Source of the DNA: Cyrtodaria siliqua
Lineage: Eukaryota > Mollusca > Bivalvia > Adapedonta > Hiatellidae
NCBI GenBank assembly: GCA_037043455.1
Contig: JAWPHD010000085.1
Coordinates: 526,001-590,000, forward strand
DNA length: 64,000 bases
Direction: 5' to 3'
Part shown: positions 24,001-36,194 of the stretch, in pieces
How positions within the stretch are numbered: the first letter of the stretch is position 1
How the letters are laid out: every line of letters begins with the position of its first letter
Program-made: the position numbers and the translations under genes
The notes under the pieces: generated by a model
Seen by the model: only the letters and a program-made list of their open reading frames with translations
Database searches by the model: none
Told to the model about the DNA's origin: nothing

Positions 24001-24145
24001 ATAAATATCACATTTATGAGAGGGTGATAGTAATAATGTTCACCCTTCGGATACTGATTATCACACTCGGCTTCGTCTCGGGCGATAATCATTTCCTCAG
24101 GGTGAACACCATTACTATCACCCTCTCATGAATGTGATATTTATA
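24001..24145. repeat. Long hairpin with tactatcaccct arms
   Basis: Left arm 24001-24045 and right arm 24100-24145 pair over about 42 bases with only three or so mismatches, and the loop contains a further inner hairpin (gattatc...gataatc). Relics of the same arm motif (gggtgatagtaa) lie at 23668-23735. This is a foldback element with no coding capacity. Confidence 0.75.
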
Positions 24146-24439
24146 TATTAATGCATTGTTTTTTACTTCGAGGAATTAGGATCCATCTTCAATCAGCTAA
24201 CACTTGTTTAAGACATTCGTTATGGTTTGTATGTTCAGTTATCCCATATAACATATATGTAGGTCAAATTAAAACAGTGTTGCTAAAACATCCAGATAAA
24301 TATGTGTGTAATTCGCTTCTATTAACTAGAAGGGTGTTCCACGGAACATTTGTTTTGCCTGCCATGTGCCTATTTCAGGTTGGTTAGCTTACAGGTTATC
24401 GTTTTATGAAAAAGGGCATACCTCTGCAAAAATGAAGGT

Positions 24440-24615
24440 TGGAGTTATTGGACATGTTTATTACAACATTCCTTCAAGATGAAGAAGTGTGAAGATTTAT
24501 ATGAACATAGGTCAAATACTTTTCAAGTTATGCCCAATGTTAGGTCGCAGATTAAAGTGTGACGGACGACAGATGATGACGGAGGACGATAGACGACGGA
24601 CAAAGTGATTCCTAT
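24440..24615 (+). repeat. Dispersed repeat fragment with gacgga-rich end
   Basis: Ends in a run of gacggacgacag/gacggaggacgatag-type short repeats after a 'ggtcaaatacttttcaagtt' block. A related gacggacggacgg motif followed by tatgcccacccttcggggg occurs at 50345-50395. I recall such strings as common repeat tails in bivalve DNA. Confidence 0.4.
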
Positions 24616-24849
24616 GTGTCAGCCATGCTACGCAAGTGTCACAAACGAGTACACCTTTACCTATTGGTCTGCCCATTATATATACCGTTATACCAATACT
24701 ATGCTATATCTAATACAAGGATGGCTTTTATACATAGTTTGTCTTTCCATGCGTACCTCCTACTGACTAATATATATTTAAATATGGCATTTGTCACATC
24801 GTTTAAATATCAAAGATACTAACACGCCAACTAACAGCATAATTACACT

Positions 24850-26460
24850 ATACACCCGTTTATAACAACTCTATTATGGCGTCCATGCCATATACGTATT
24901 AGTTATAGAATGTCCAACGAGATGTTACCAGCATAATCATAAAATATATCGATTAGAATTATAGGTTAACTCACGGGTTATTAAATAGAATAAGGCTAAA
25001 CATAATTATGGGTTGGCAACTCTTAATTCGACTCTCCCGTTTTGTGGTTTGTCCTGTCTGGTTAAAGTCGTTTATTTTGTGTTTATAGAGTGTGGCTTCT
25101 CAAAATATGTAAGTAATAAATACATATCTCGTCGTCAGTAAGAGGTTTAGAAATGGTGTATATACTCGTATGTTGTAACATTTGGCTATTTTGGGCGGAA
25201 TAGCTACTTTAAACAAGTTAAATCTTTTGTTTACAATAGTATCAACAGCAGGATTACAATTGATATGAAATTCATAATGAATAATGTATGAGATTAAATA
25301 AGACTTTACAGGAAATTCTTAAAATTGCTTCAATAGTCCTAGCAGCCCTCGGTATATACCTTTAAAAGTATAATTTAAAAATAAATAAAAAAAGTTGTTT
25401 AGGCAAATAGAAATCCAGTCTACTGATATGTGATTTTACAGCGTAGACTTCGTGATATGTGGATGGCAGTGCGAACAACACAATAACACGAAACTCAGTT
25501 CTTACGCAGACGTGCAACACTATCAAAACCATTATTAATGACCATGATGCATTACTTTGTAAATGGAAATATCGCAGAAAAATAACAATGATTTATCAGT
25601 AAATTACGTGACAATTTACGAATCATTAACACACTGTCATACAAGTCAGTATGCGACACGGCCTTTAAAGTTATCCAGCCATGTTTTGTTTCATGATCAT
25701 GTTTATGTTTATTTAAATCGAAATCAATACACAACAATATATATTTACAATTCACACATTGCAATATCTGTGAAAAACAAGATATTATTTGATGACGTAG
25801 AAAACTTTGATCAGGTAAATTAATCCACAGGTAAATGTATTTCTTAATTATCTGCAAATAGTTGTGAACCTATAGAATTCAGAATTACCTCATTTCTCCG
25901 TGCAGTCACGCAGTGGTAAAAGTAGTATATACGTTATGCAAATAATACTTACTTTACGTGCAACTTAGTAGCGGTTTTAAATATATATTTCTCTCCGGGA
26001 CTATGAAGAAATGTTCATATGACGTTTAAGAGTTAAATGTGTTAATAGATAATACTACAATAAGTGTGGTCATTCATCTTTAAGGCGTACACTAGACGGC
26101 ATTTTTGTTGCTTGTGTGAATGCCCACGTAATTGATAAAATAATATTCTCGGCATTACCAAAAATGGACAGTTGTTGATGCAGCAAGTATTTTCGGCATT
26201 GAAAATAAATATCATGTTTGGTGATTCACTAGTGTATTTCGTTCCGTTCACACATTTATCATCACTCATGACATTTTGCCCCCAACAGAGGATCGCGAGA
26301 AGAATATTTCGGATTCCTATTTTTTCATTTTTGTCTGTATATTGAATGCGTTTTCATAAGCAGCGTCTAATATATATAAGGGTGTTTACCACGTGTCATT
26401 GACACATATAGATATCCATGAGCAGCCAGTTCCGAACAGGAAGCAACCATATTGATGAAA
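24850..26460. other. No recognisable feature
   Basis: AT-rich. Overlapping short frames on both strands near 25550-25860 have no motif I recognise. Nothing repeated within the window was noticed. Confidence 0.3.
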
Positions 26461-26829
26461 ACTGATTTAAGGATATGCAAATTTTTTGTAATCGTCATTT
26501 AAAGTAATATTACTATATGAACGAAAAAACTGTCTTTGTATAATGCATTCACATACGATTTTACTAAAGTTTTGAGTTCAACTATGCTCTGTTCTAATCA
26601 CGGAGGATGCCCATAACTTCAAAAAATCAATAAGAAATGTAACCATAATTCAAAATTGACCTAAATAAAGTCAATAAAGAACTTACTTTCAAAGTATATA
26701 TAAAATCCAATAGAAGATGTAGAATTCGAGGATCAAAGTTCGTTAATATCAATGTCTGTTTTGTTAATTATGTCCTTTGACTGTTACTTGTGATACACAG
26801 GCTATATTTTACACCAAATTGCTAAGTAT

Positions 26830-27360
26830 CAACCTAAGAATATGTTAATAATATTCTCATTGTTTTGTGTATTTTGTGCTTGATTACAGATACGGTTAAA
26901 CTGCAAAATAACGAGTGTAAATCGTCTGCTCTGATTGCATGAACATATTTTAAAACTTTTAAGTCAATGTGTTTTCTGAGAAATAATTTATAACACTTAT
27001 ACAACTGGGTATATAGGATTTTATTAAGTACTTCGAATTAGTGAAGCTTTCGATGTTCCTAATTCTAAGATATGCCAGTTAAAATTATTTTGACTTCATG
27101 TTTTACTAGCATTACCACTACAAATGCGTTTACAAAAGAAATTTTCGAAATATTTAATGTTAACGCTGAATTACAGTTACTTGAATTTCAAACAATATTC
27201 AATTTAAAGGGAGGTAATTTAAGATGATCCATATTTCATTTATTTATAGACGGAGAATCTGCGATAAAGGGGTCAAATGTTTATGTATTTTTCTATTTTT
27301 TCATATCAATTTTAAGAATTTTATATCTTTAAGCGGTCTTTGACTCATGTTATGTGTTTT
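26830..27360 (+). repeat. Dispersed repeat family G, left arm
   Basis: Contains attgttttgtgtattttgtg, ggttaaactgcaaaataacg, gctttcgatgttcc and tttgactcatgttatgtg. The reverse complement of much of it is found at 28880-29290 and at 46430-46910. Together with 28880-29290 it forms a widely spaced inverted pair around an AT-rich centre near 28.0 kb. Confidence 0.6.
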
Positions 27361-28879
27361 ATCAGCACATTTCATGTTTTCATATAAAGAGAAGGTAACT
27401 CTCAAAAGATGTAACAATTTAAACAAAAAATAAATGTTTTACAAACTATGGGTCAAATACTTATCATATATATTTTCTAAAATATATATAAAATAAGAAA
27501 GTTAGTTAAGATACAAAAGTTGATACTTTTTTTCAGTGTACATGTATAACCTCTGCTCCCAGTATATTTCCCCGTTTAGGGAAAAGCCTTTTGTTAGAAA
27601 CTGGAACCAAACGCCGCTGGCCATGGAATGGTATGAACATACATCATTCATTGTTTCATTTTACTGTCATATGCATACCATCTTCGGGATGGCTCTAATT
27701 TTTCTATTGTTGACATTTTATATAGTTCTGCTAAACCCGGGGCTAGAGGGCGTAAAAGGTAGCAGTATTTTTCAATACCGTTCAATCAAACAGAGACTGC
27801 AATATTGTTTTGCAGTTATCGTGTTCGGCGATTTCCAAACGTCTCATTTTATATTATTTTTATGTAAATAATTAGCAGTATACGCTTCGTACTATTAACT
27901 GAATTACAAACCTTCAAACAAATCCACATAATACACATTTCCCCAAAATTCAAGCTCGTGCACAGCTTCAGTCGTATCAAAACTGTTGCCTACTACCTTT
28001 CCTAGATAAATAACATGTTATAACTTATTGCGGAGAGAGAGGTTTATGCAAATTCAGGAATTTGTCCTTTTTGGTCGATATGATAAATTATTAAGTTATG
28101 AATAAACCACAATAAAAGCCGTAAAACAAATGTCGTATTTCCGTAATTTCAGCGAAATTGATATAAACCTTCCATAAATCAGTTTTCTTTAATGTTATAT
28201 TTGTTTTATTTTAAAGCTTTAGATCATTATCTGTTGTTAATGGCTCTTGTTTTTGCCAAAGTATTCGTTTGGTTTTCAGGCTCAATACATAATTTACATA
28301 TATATATTAAATAAAATAGTCAGTTTAATCGTATATAAAAATAATTTACTTTTCAAAATGTGTTTGGAATTTGAAAAATAAATAACTACGAAACTTGCTG
28401 TTGTAAGGGAGTAATGTAATGTAAAAATATTCCCCATCAACATTGAGAAACCTTTTTGTTTTCGAATTATTTCAAAACAATTTTGTTTATGTATTCAATA
28501 CATTTTATTTAAGACTGCAGGAACGTTATCTGAGATAATGCTTAATGGTTTGATGCGACAACAAAAATGAGTTTACAATATGTTCATACGGAACATGTCT
28601 ATAAAAGGATGTTGGCTTTAACAGAGATATTGCTTTTTATATTGATTTTTAATTTCTGAAACTCGGGAGCACTAATTCTCTTGTGAAATCTTTAGAGGAT
28701 GATGTTGTTTCCACGCATGCAAGCAGTGAGTGGTGCACGCACTGTTTACATGCGTTTCAATGCTGTGGTAGATAAAAACGATTAAAACGTCCAACTATGT
28801 ACTGAATTCCTAAAATAAATAAACCACTTAATAAAACCCGTTATGTTTCTAATTATAATGCCTGTACCAATGTTACAGT

Positions 28880-29290
28880 CTGGGGAATAAACAGTCTTCA
28901 AACACAAAAGTCTTTAAATTACCTACCTTTTAACTGAGTATCTTTTGAAATTCAAGCAACTGTAATTCCTCGTTAACATTCAATATTTCGTAAAACAAAT
29001 TGAAAACGCATTTGTAATGGTATTGCTAATACAACGTGATGTCAAAATAAGTTTAGATGGCATATTTTAAAATTAGGAACATCGAAAAGGCACTAGTAGG
29101 AAATACATATCAACAATCTATTTACCAAAGAGTATAGCGTCTTATAATTTCTAAGAAAAAGCATAAACCGGAATGCTTTGAAATATGTTCACACAATTAC
29201 AGCAGATGATTTAAACTCTCTAATTAAGCGTGAAATATACAAAACAATGGGATTAGTATTGACATATTCCTACTTATATGTGGATACTTA
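28880..29290 (-). repeat. Dispersed repeat family G, right arm
   Basis: Read on the minus strand it follows 26860-27230: cgatgttcc, gcgttttcaatttg-like, gaattacagttgcttgaatttc, aggtaggtaattta. Divergence is high, with many substitutions and indels, so the arms are old. Confidence 0.55.
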
Positions 29291-29576
29291 TCTAAGACAC
29301 GTTTTTCACTTTTATTCAAAAAAAACATTTGCTTGAGAAAAATATACGTGCTTGGACTGTAGTTTTTACTAACAGATATTTTGAAACAAAATAGACAATT
29401 ACACTATGTGGATTTGCCAGAAAGTTTGTGAAGGATTTATTTTCCTATTATATATGTTTTACGTGAGGAATGAAACTATTGTTTTAAGGAAAATATTTGG
29501 TATATCAGTGGGTACGAACTGTGTACATTTTGTCGAAGACTGTGTTTTGTATAGCCATCAAATACACATTACGTGG

Positions 29577-29670
29577 TCCGGGTATTAACTTTCATACTCC
29601 ATCAAACCCCTACTCCAAGAAGAGAAAACAGGGTTGGCTGTTGTATGGCATAAAACCTTAATTTCGGCTT
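29577..29670 (+). mobile_element. MITE family F, left half only
   Basis: Starts cattacgtggtccgggtatt and stops at ttaatttcggctt. The sequence after it (aaatggctaacc) does not match family F. The missing right half type is present alone at 35609-35656. Confidence 0.65.
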
Positions 29671-29674
29671 TAAA

Positions 29675-30223
29675 TGGCTAACCTTGGCAGAAATTGAGAG
29701 GCAGTGTCCCATCAACATCAAGCCATTAACCTGTCACTTTAGCCCATTTCGATGATTATTATGGGAGCTGATATCTCCAGCCACACGATGTGTTAAATGA
29801 TACCAGCTGGTCAGTTCTATGGTCATTCACCCTTATTTCTGGATACATGAATATAACTTGAGAATCGCTTGGATTCAATAGAGTAAAACCTTATAAACAA
29901 AAGGTATATTAACAGACAAATAAAAACATGGAGGGAAATATGTTGTTATAAAGAAATATTAATGAATTTGATAAATAAACATGAAAACAAAATCATATTC
30001 CATTACAATGACTTTTAATAAATTAATAAAACAATAATATGCAATCCTTAGATTGATAGGTATAAATTTGTATGATTATAAATACAGTTGTTATGTAATT
30101 TTACCATATTAAAACTTAATTTAACTTAATTAATTGTCCCATAAAGGCAGATTTAAATGCAACTATAATCATTCATACAAACTGACTCATACAGTAGGCA
30201 TAACCCATTAATAATAAAGATAC
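29675..30223. other. Unassigned AT-rich stretch
   Basis: Lies between a half MITE and the 38-bp array. The first ~170 bases are less AT-rich than the rest but carry no open frame on either strand. I do not recognise anything here. Confidence 0.3.
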
Positions 30224-33200
30224 ATATACATATGATGCATTAACCAATGTAGAAAAAACGGATGCAGTAGTTGTACAAACGTTGCATTTACATATTATAT
30301 GCAGTAACAAATTTACAAAAGTTAAAAGTTACAATAGATACAGTAACCATTTTACAAAATTACATACACATAATAGATGCAATAACCATTGCACAAAGTT
30401 ATAAATAAATATGATGCAGTAACCATTGTACAAACGTTGCATATAAATATGTTGTAGTAATCATAGGACAACAGTTAAATAGATGTAGTAACCACTGTAC
30501 AACAGTTACATATACATATTAGATACAGTAACCATTGTACAAAAATTGCATATAAATATAATGCAGAAACCATTGTACAAAATGTACATCAACATAGATG
30601 CAGTAACGATTGTACAATAGTTACATATACAAATATGCTGTAACCATTGTACAAATGTTACATATACATATTAGATACAGTAACCATTGTTCAAAAGTTG
30701 CATATACATATGACGCAGTAACCATTGTACACGATTTACACATCCATAGATGCAGTAACCATTGTACAAATGTTAATTATACATATTAAATACAGGAACC
30801 ATTGCATAAAAGTTGCATATACATATGAGGCAGTAACCATTGTACAAAAGTTGCATATACATATGAGGAAGTAACCATTGTGCAAAAGTTGCATATACAT
30901 AAGAGGCAGTAACCATTGTACAAAAGTTGCATATACATATGAGGCAGTAACCATTTTACAAAAGTTGCATAAACATATGAGGCAGTAACCATTGTACAAA
31001 AGTTGCATATACATATGAGCCAGTAACCATTGTACACAAGTTGCATATACATATGAGGCAGTAACCATTGTACAAAAGTTGCATATACATATGAGGCAGT
31101 AACCATTGTACAAAAGTTGCATATACATATGACGCAGTAACCATTGTACACGATTTACACATCAATAGATGCAGTAACGATTGTACAAATGTTACATATA
31201 CATATTAGATACAGTAACCATTGCATAAAAGTTGCATATACATATCATGCAGTAACACGTGTACAAGAGTTATATATACAAATATGCAGTATCCATTGTA
31301 CAAGACGTACATACACATAGATGCAGTTACTATTGTACAAAAGTTGCATATAAATATGATGCAGTAACCATTGTACAATATTTACACATCCATAGATGCA
31401 GTGACCATTGTACAAATGTTACATATACATATTAGATACAGTAACCATTGCATAAAAGTTGCATATACATATGAGCAGTAACCATTGTACAAAAGTTGCA
31501 TATACATATGACGCAGTAACCATTGTACACGATTTACACATCAGTAGATGCAGTAACGATTGTACAAATGTTACATATACATATAAGATACAGTAACCAT
31601 TGTACAAAAGTTGCATATACATATGACGCAGTAGTCATTGTACACGATTTACACATACATAGATGCAGTAACGATAGTATAAATGTTACATATACTTATT
31701 AAATACAGTAACCATGGAATAAAAGTTGCATATACATATGAGGTAGTAACCATTGTACAAAAGTTGCATATACATATGAGGCAGTAACCATTGTACAAAA
31801 GTTGCATATACATATGAGGCAGTAACCATTGTACAAAAGTTGCATATAAATATCATGCAGTAACAAGTGTACAAGAGATATATATACAAAGATGCAGTAT
31901 CCATTGTACGAGAGGTACATATACATAGATGCAGTAACAACTGTACAAAAGTTGCATATACATATGATGCAGTAACCATTGTACAATATTTACACATCCA
32001 TATATGTAGTAACCATTGTACAAATGTTACATATACATATAAGATACAGTAACCATTGCATAAAAGTTGCATATACAAATGAGGCAGTAACCATTGTACA
32101 ATATTTACACATCCATAGATGCAGTGACCATTGTACAAATGTTACATATACATATTAGATACAGTAGCCATTGCACAAAGGTTGCATATATGATGCAGTA
32201 ACCATTGTACAAGAGTTACACATACATAGATGCAGTAACGCTTGTGCAGTAGTTACACATACATATGATGCAGTAACCAGATGCAGTAACCATTCTGCAA
32301 TAGTTACATACACATAGTTGCAGTAACAATTGTACAACAGCTGCATATACATATGATATAATAACCATTGTACAATATTTACGTATCCATAGATGCAGTA
32401 ACCTTTGTACAAATATTACATAAACATATCTGATACAGTAACCATTTCACAACAGTTGCATATAAATATAATGCAGTAACCATTGTACAAGAGGAAACAG
32501 TAACCATTCTACAAGAAGTTGCTTATAAATATGATGCAGTAGCCATCTTTACAAAAGTTGCATATAAATTTGATGCAGTAACCATTGTACAGGAGTTATA
32601 TATATAAGGGTGAGAAAAAAATAATATATATAGATGCAGTAACGATTGTAAAGTTGCATATTAATATGATGTACAAAGGTTACATATATACAGATGCAGT
32701 AACATTGTAAAATATTTACACATATATAGATGCAGTAAGAAAAGTACCTAGGTTGCATATAAATATGATGCAGTAACCATTGTACAAGAGTTACATATAT
32801 ATAGATGCAGTAACAATCGTACAATAGTTACACATATATAGATGCAGTAAGCATTGTACCAAAGTTGTATATATAGATAGGATGCAGTAACCATTGTAAA
32901 ATAGTTAAATATGTACATGCAGTAACGACTGAACAAGGGTTACACATACGTATATGCAGTAACCATTGTACAAGAGATACATATATATATATGCAGTAAC
33001 CATTGTACAAGAGTTACATATACATATTAGATACATTAAAAATTGTACAAAAGCTGAATATAAATCTGATACAGTAACCGATATGCCCATCGTGCAATAG
33101 TTACATATACATAGATGCAGTAACCAATGCACAAATGTTGCATATAAATATGTTGCAGTACATATGATACATATATGCAGTAACCATTGTACAAGAGGTA

Positions 33201-33274
33201 CTTATGAGATACAGTATCAACTGCACAAAAGTTGCATATAAAATATGATGCAGTAACCATTGTACAACAGTTAC
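30224..33274 (+). repeat. 38-bp minisatellite, about 80 units
   Basis: The unit is cagtaaccattgtacaaaag (first 20) followed by ttgcatatacatatgagg. The core at about 30800-31130 is nearly homogeneous. Edges, especially after 32150, are diverged, with unit variants that alternate ttacatatacatattaga and ttgcatatacatatga types. Each unit carries the palindrome ttgtacaa. Because 38 is not a multiple of three, the frames cycle over three units (114 bp = 38 residues), producing spurious minus-strand peptides rich in C, Y and M. It is not a gene. The right edge abuts a transposase relic without a gap. Confidence 0.95.
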
Positions 33275-34110
33275 AAGTCAGCCAACTGTCGTAAAATAGC
33301 CGGATCACCTCCAAAATTATCATTTGCATAATACGTGTGATTTCTAATCCGGTAGCCATTTTCTGCTAAATCAGGATGCCAAGTCCTACCCATGTTGCGT
33401 TTAGCGCCTGTAGATATCGTTTTTAATCCCTGAGTTATTGGCTTTGTTGCGTGCCACCTTTTGTTGCAATATTTCACATTTTCTTTATTGCGAATAGTTC
33501 TATTAACCGATAAATTTCTGTCATGATAATGAATATTGACTTTCACATTTTTCCTTTCAAAATCGTTATGCATTCGATTACATCCAATGGTTTCATGTTT
33601 GTGTGTGCATCTCTCTCCGTTGCTCAGTAATGTGTTGAATATTTATGACCTTGTGTGTTTGCTGACCTATTGTGACATGGTCTGTATGGTAGCTATTGTT
33701 TTTACTTTGGTGTCTTGCGTTTGTCATTATCGTTATTCCATCTTCTTTTTATCCTTCGAAATGTGACATTCCTCAAAAAGTGCAAACTGTATTGATTCTT
33801 GGGCTAATACATCTATTATTGCTGAAAATGTAACGGCTGACTTTATTCGAACATTTTCTGTCAATATGCCAAATTCTGAAAAGTCACTGAGTCTTTCATA
33901 TTGCACTTGTGTTATCCCAGAGCGCAAATAGGCAGACATAGTTTAATAATTTACAGTATATTGATCTCCAAGAAGACTTGCTGATTCCCATTTCAAAATA
34001 TGTCCATTATCACAAGCCCACATTGCCTCAGCAACATGTCCTGCATGATTTATTGAAAATTGTTCCAAGTTATAAGTTCACAATTTCTTTGGTGCATACA
34101 ATCTCTTTTT
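33275..34110 (-). pseudogene. Decayed DDE-type (Kolobok-like) transposase
   Basis: Protein-like sequence reads right to left, in order: AGHVAEAMWACDNGHILKW (about 34060-33995), GITQVQYERLSDFSEFGIL (about 33915), SIQFALFEECHISKDKK, then in a shifted frame TNARH and SYHTDHVTIGQQTHKV, then HDRNLSVN, RWHATKPITQGLK, TWHPDL and RNHTYYA. The spacing of an aspartate in HDRN, the WHATKP block and the NHxYYA block matches what I remember of Kolobok-type DDE transposases, which move DNA transposons by cut and paste. Breaks: an in-frame TAA before MSAYLR, stops after KKKME, and at least two frameshifts. The C-terminus is missing, because the frame stops where the 38-bp array starts. It is a dead relic. 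Assignment to the Kolobok superfamily is an inference. Confidence 0.6.
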
Positions 34111-34389
34111 ACAAGATTCAATAAACATTTATTTTCACACTTGTTCTTTAAGGAATTTCAGCGCAAGCTGATTTGCCATTTAAAATGTATTCAAACACAT
34201 CTTTCATGGATTTCAAGCCATTTTATTTCTTGAAACATTCGATCTTATTGTCAAATTGGAGGTTTTCAGAATTCACTGAAATGAAGTTCAAATTGTTTTC
34301 TTGATTTTGAATACTAATAATCCTTGTAACAATTGCACAATCACTTTGTTTTATTTCATAACTTTTAAACATTCAGATATACACGTATT

Positions 34390-34645
34390 CAATATTGTGA
34401 AACATTCTGTCAAACTCAAATTGTGTGGTCAGTTTACCTACTGCTCAACGACTGGACACGGAAAACACAGCCTTATCATAGCTGACCATCTCATATGTGG
34501 TGAAATCAGGCCAAACATGTCATTCCATATGCTTACAATCATAATGGAAACACACTTTGGAACTAACGTCAGAACAGGAGGAAACTATAAAGGCACTGAT
34601 TGGACACAACAACTTGGATTACATCAAAATAGAATCACCCAAAGG
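34390..34645 (+). pseudogene. Possible exon relic with a good splice donor
   Basis: An open stretch (KLCGQFTYCSTTGHGKH... to ...QLGLHQNRITQ) ends at a consensus-like donor, caaag/gtaagc, near 34646. The next protein-like segment starts after an acceptor-like ttattgtag at 35013, but the frames do not join cleanly. It may be an upstream part of the 35.0-35.4 kb ORF relic. The protein is not recognised. Confidence 0.3.
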
Positions 34646-35013
34646 TAAGCCATTATTTATATTCATTTCAATTCTAAAATTGACATTATTTTCATAAGGT
34701 ATTTAATTGTATTCTGATATACATCTGTATACATACTGCGTATGCACTCAAGCAGTATCAGTGAAGTTATTATATAATAAATACAGCATATACAGCATAC
34801 TTATAGTAAAATGTCTTATGTGTATCCAAACTGGTACATTGTACATGTTTTGCTATTTATTTACCTTTACATATATTTGCATTGCAAGTCAATCATTTAC
34901 TATTCTTGATCAAACATCTGAACTAATTTAGTAGATATCTGATATAACATTGTAATTAAGAGTATCTATACTTGTACAACAAAACCAAAATACTAATTAT
35001 TTATTTATTGTAG

Positions 35014-35435
35014 TAAAACGGCAACGAAAGTCAAAACGACAAGACAGAAGATGAGCCTGTAAATAGTCACAGCGGAGATAATCACGAAGAAGAGATAGGG
35101 GAAGAGGTCGTATTGAATTATGGAGAAGGTGAACACTGTTTCCAGGCACCATGTGTGACATCACGCAATTGTACATGGATAGGAAATGGACAGGCTCCGT
35201 GTAATGAAAATAGAGCCATTTGACGTGCAAAATATACAAATTACTGAAAATAATTTCTAATTTAGGTGGCTGGAATGTCCCACGTTATTTACGCGTGAAG
35301 CAGGCACGTGCAAATGGGGGAGAATACGCAATTCACCATCGCAGAGAAGTCATGCCGAAATGTGTGTTGACACAAATGAGGACATTTTCCCTAAATCCAA
35401 ATTGAGCACCCTACATGGATCATAAATGGGAATAA
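35014..35435 (+). pseudogene. Broken ORF with REVMPKCVL...PYMxHKW signature
   Basis: Segment 1 (35017-35220) is acidic then cysteine-bearing (EEEIGEEVV, HCFQAPCVTSRNCTW) and ends in TGA. Segment 2 follows an acceptor-like tttctaatttag at 35265: GGWNVPRYLRVKQA, HHRREVMPKCVLTQMRTF, then an in-frame TGA (35403-35405), then APYMDHKWE and a TAA at 35433. The bases between the segments could be a short intron, but no clean donor is visible. I recall the combination of an RREVMPKCVL block and a terminal PYMGHKW in a large, repeated family of uncharacterised mollusc proteins. The premature stop and the poor junctions make this a pseudogene. An AATAAA overlaps the natural stop. Confidence 0.5.
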
Positions 35436-35608
35436 AAGTGTATATCTAGGAACTATTATAATTAGGTGGATTACAAAATATTTAACTCTCAGTGAACTTT
35501 CCTGATAATGAAAAATTAAAATGTAATGACAAAAAGTAGTTTGTCTTTATAACACAATAAAAACACTCCCCCAATCATGTGTAATTCTCTGTCTGATAAG
35601 ATCTCTAA

Positions 35609-35656
35609 ATTAAGCTTTCCCATCGATTAATGGAATTAAGGCGGGACGACGCAATG
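35609..35656 (+). mobile_element. MITE family F, right half only
   Basis: taagctttcccatcgattaa, then tggaattaaggcggga and the degraded end cgacgcaatg match the 3' part of complete copies. No left half precedes it. Confidence 0.6.
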
Positions 35657-36194
35657 ATTTTATATTAAACTTTTACCAGATATTCAAGAAGATGTCATGG
35701 AAGCCTTTTATGACACCTGCCGGTATATTGAACAACGACAACCCTTTCTTTTTAGGTAATGTTATAACAATCTATTTTAAAGAATTACAACTCGTCTCAG
35801 CTATTATTTTCCAAAATTTCCACTTCTAATTTCAATTTACATCTCTCTAGCGAAAAAGAGAAATGATCAGCACAATTTATAACACGAGAGATGATTTCAT
35901 TTTTGACATTGTTAATTATCCCCACTTCGACGGGAATACTCCCCGACCAATTAGTTTAATCATACTGCATTAGTCATATCCATGGTTAAATGATCTACTT
36001 CTTGTAAAATATCAATGTAGAAGAAATAAGAACATATACGCTTAAGTTAAATGTAGCCAAATGGAATGGCAATAATACATGTCTCAAATGTTTAGATTAT
36101 AATGGTATCTTCGCAATATACATAGTATAGTTATCTTACAAATTTGCATGTTTATTTTGGAAACATGAATGCGTTTTAATAATATTGTCTATTA

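Noticed and set aside
25552..25857. 101-residue minus-strand frame and an overlapping 86-residue plus-strand frame
   Set aside because: They overlap antisense, have no motif, and AT-rich sequence with few stops by chance explains them.
27536..27871. 111-residue frame with a hydrophobic segment
   Set aside because: No motif, no codon or splice evidence, and it lies in the AT-rich centre of an inverted repeat pair. Kept only as a note within the family G finding.
30736..33132. Minus-strand frames rich in Cys/Tyr/Met (MYMQLLYNGYC...)
   Set aside because: They come from the 38-bp array cycling through three frames, and equivalent frames overlap each other on the same strand.
30224..33274. Possible CRISPR array
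   Set aside because: There are no unique spacers between repeats, the units are contiguous and variable, and the genome context is eukaryotic.
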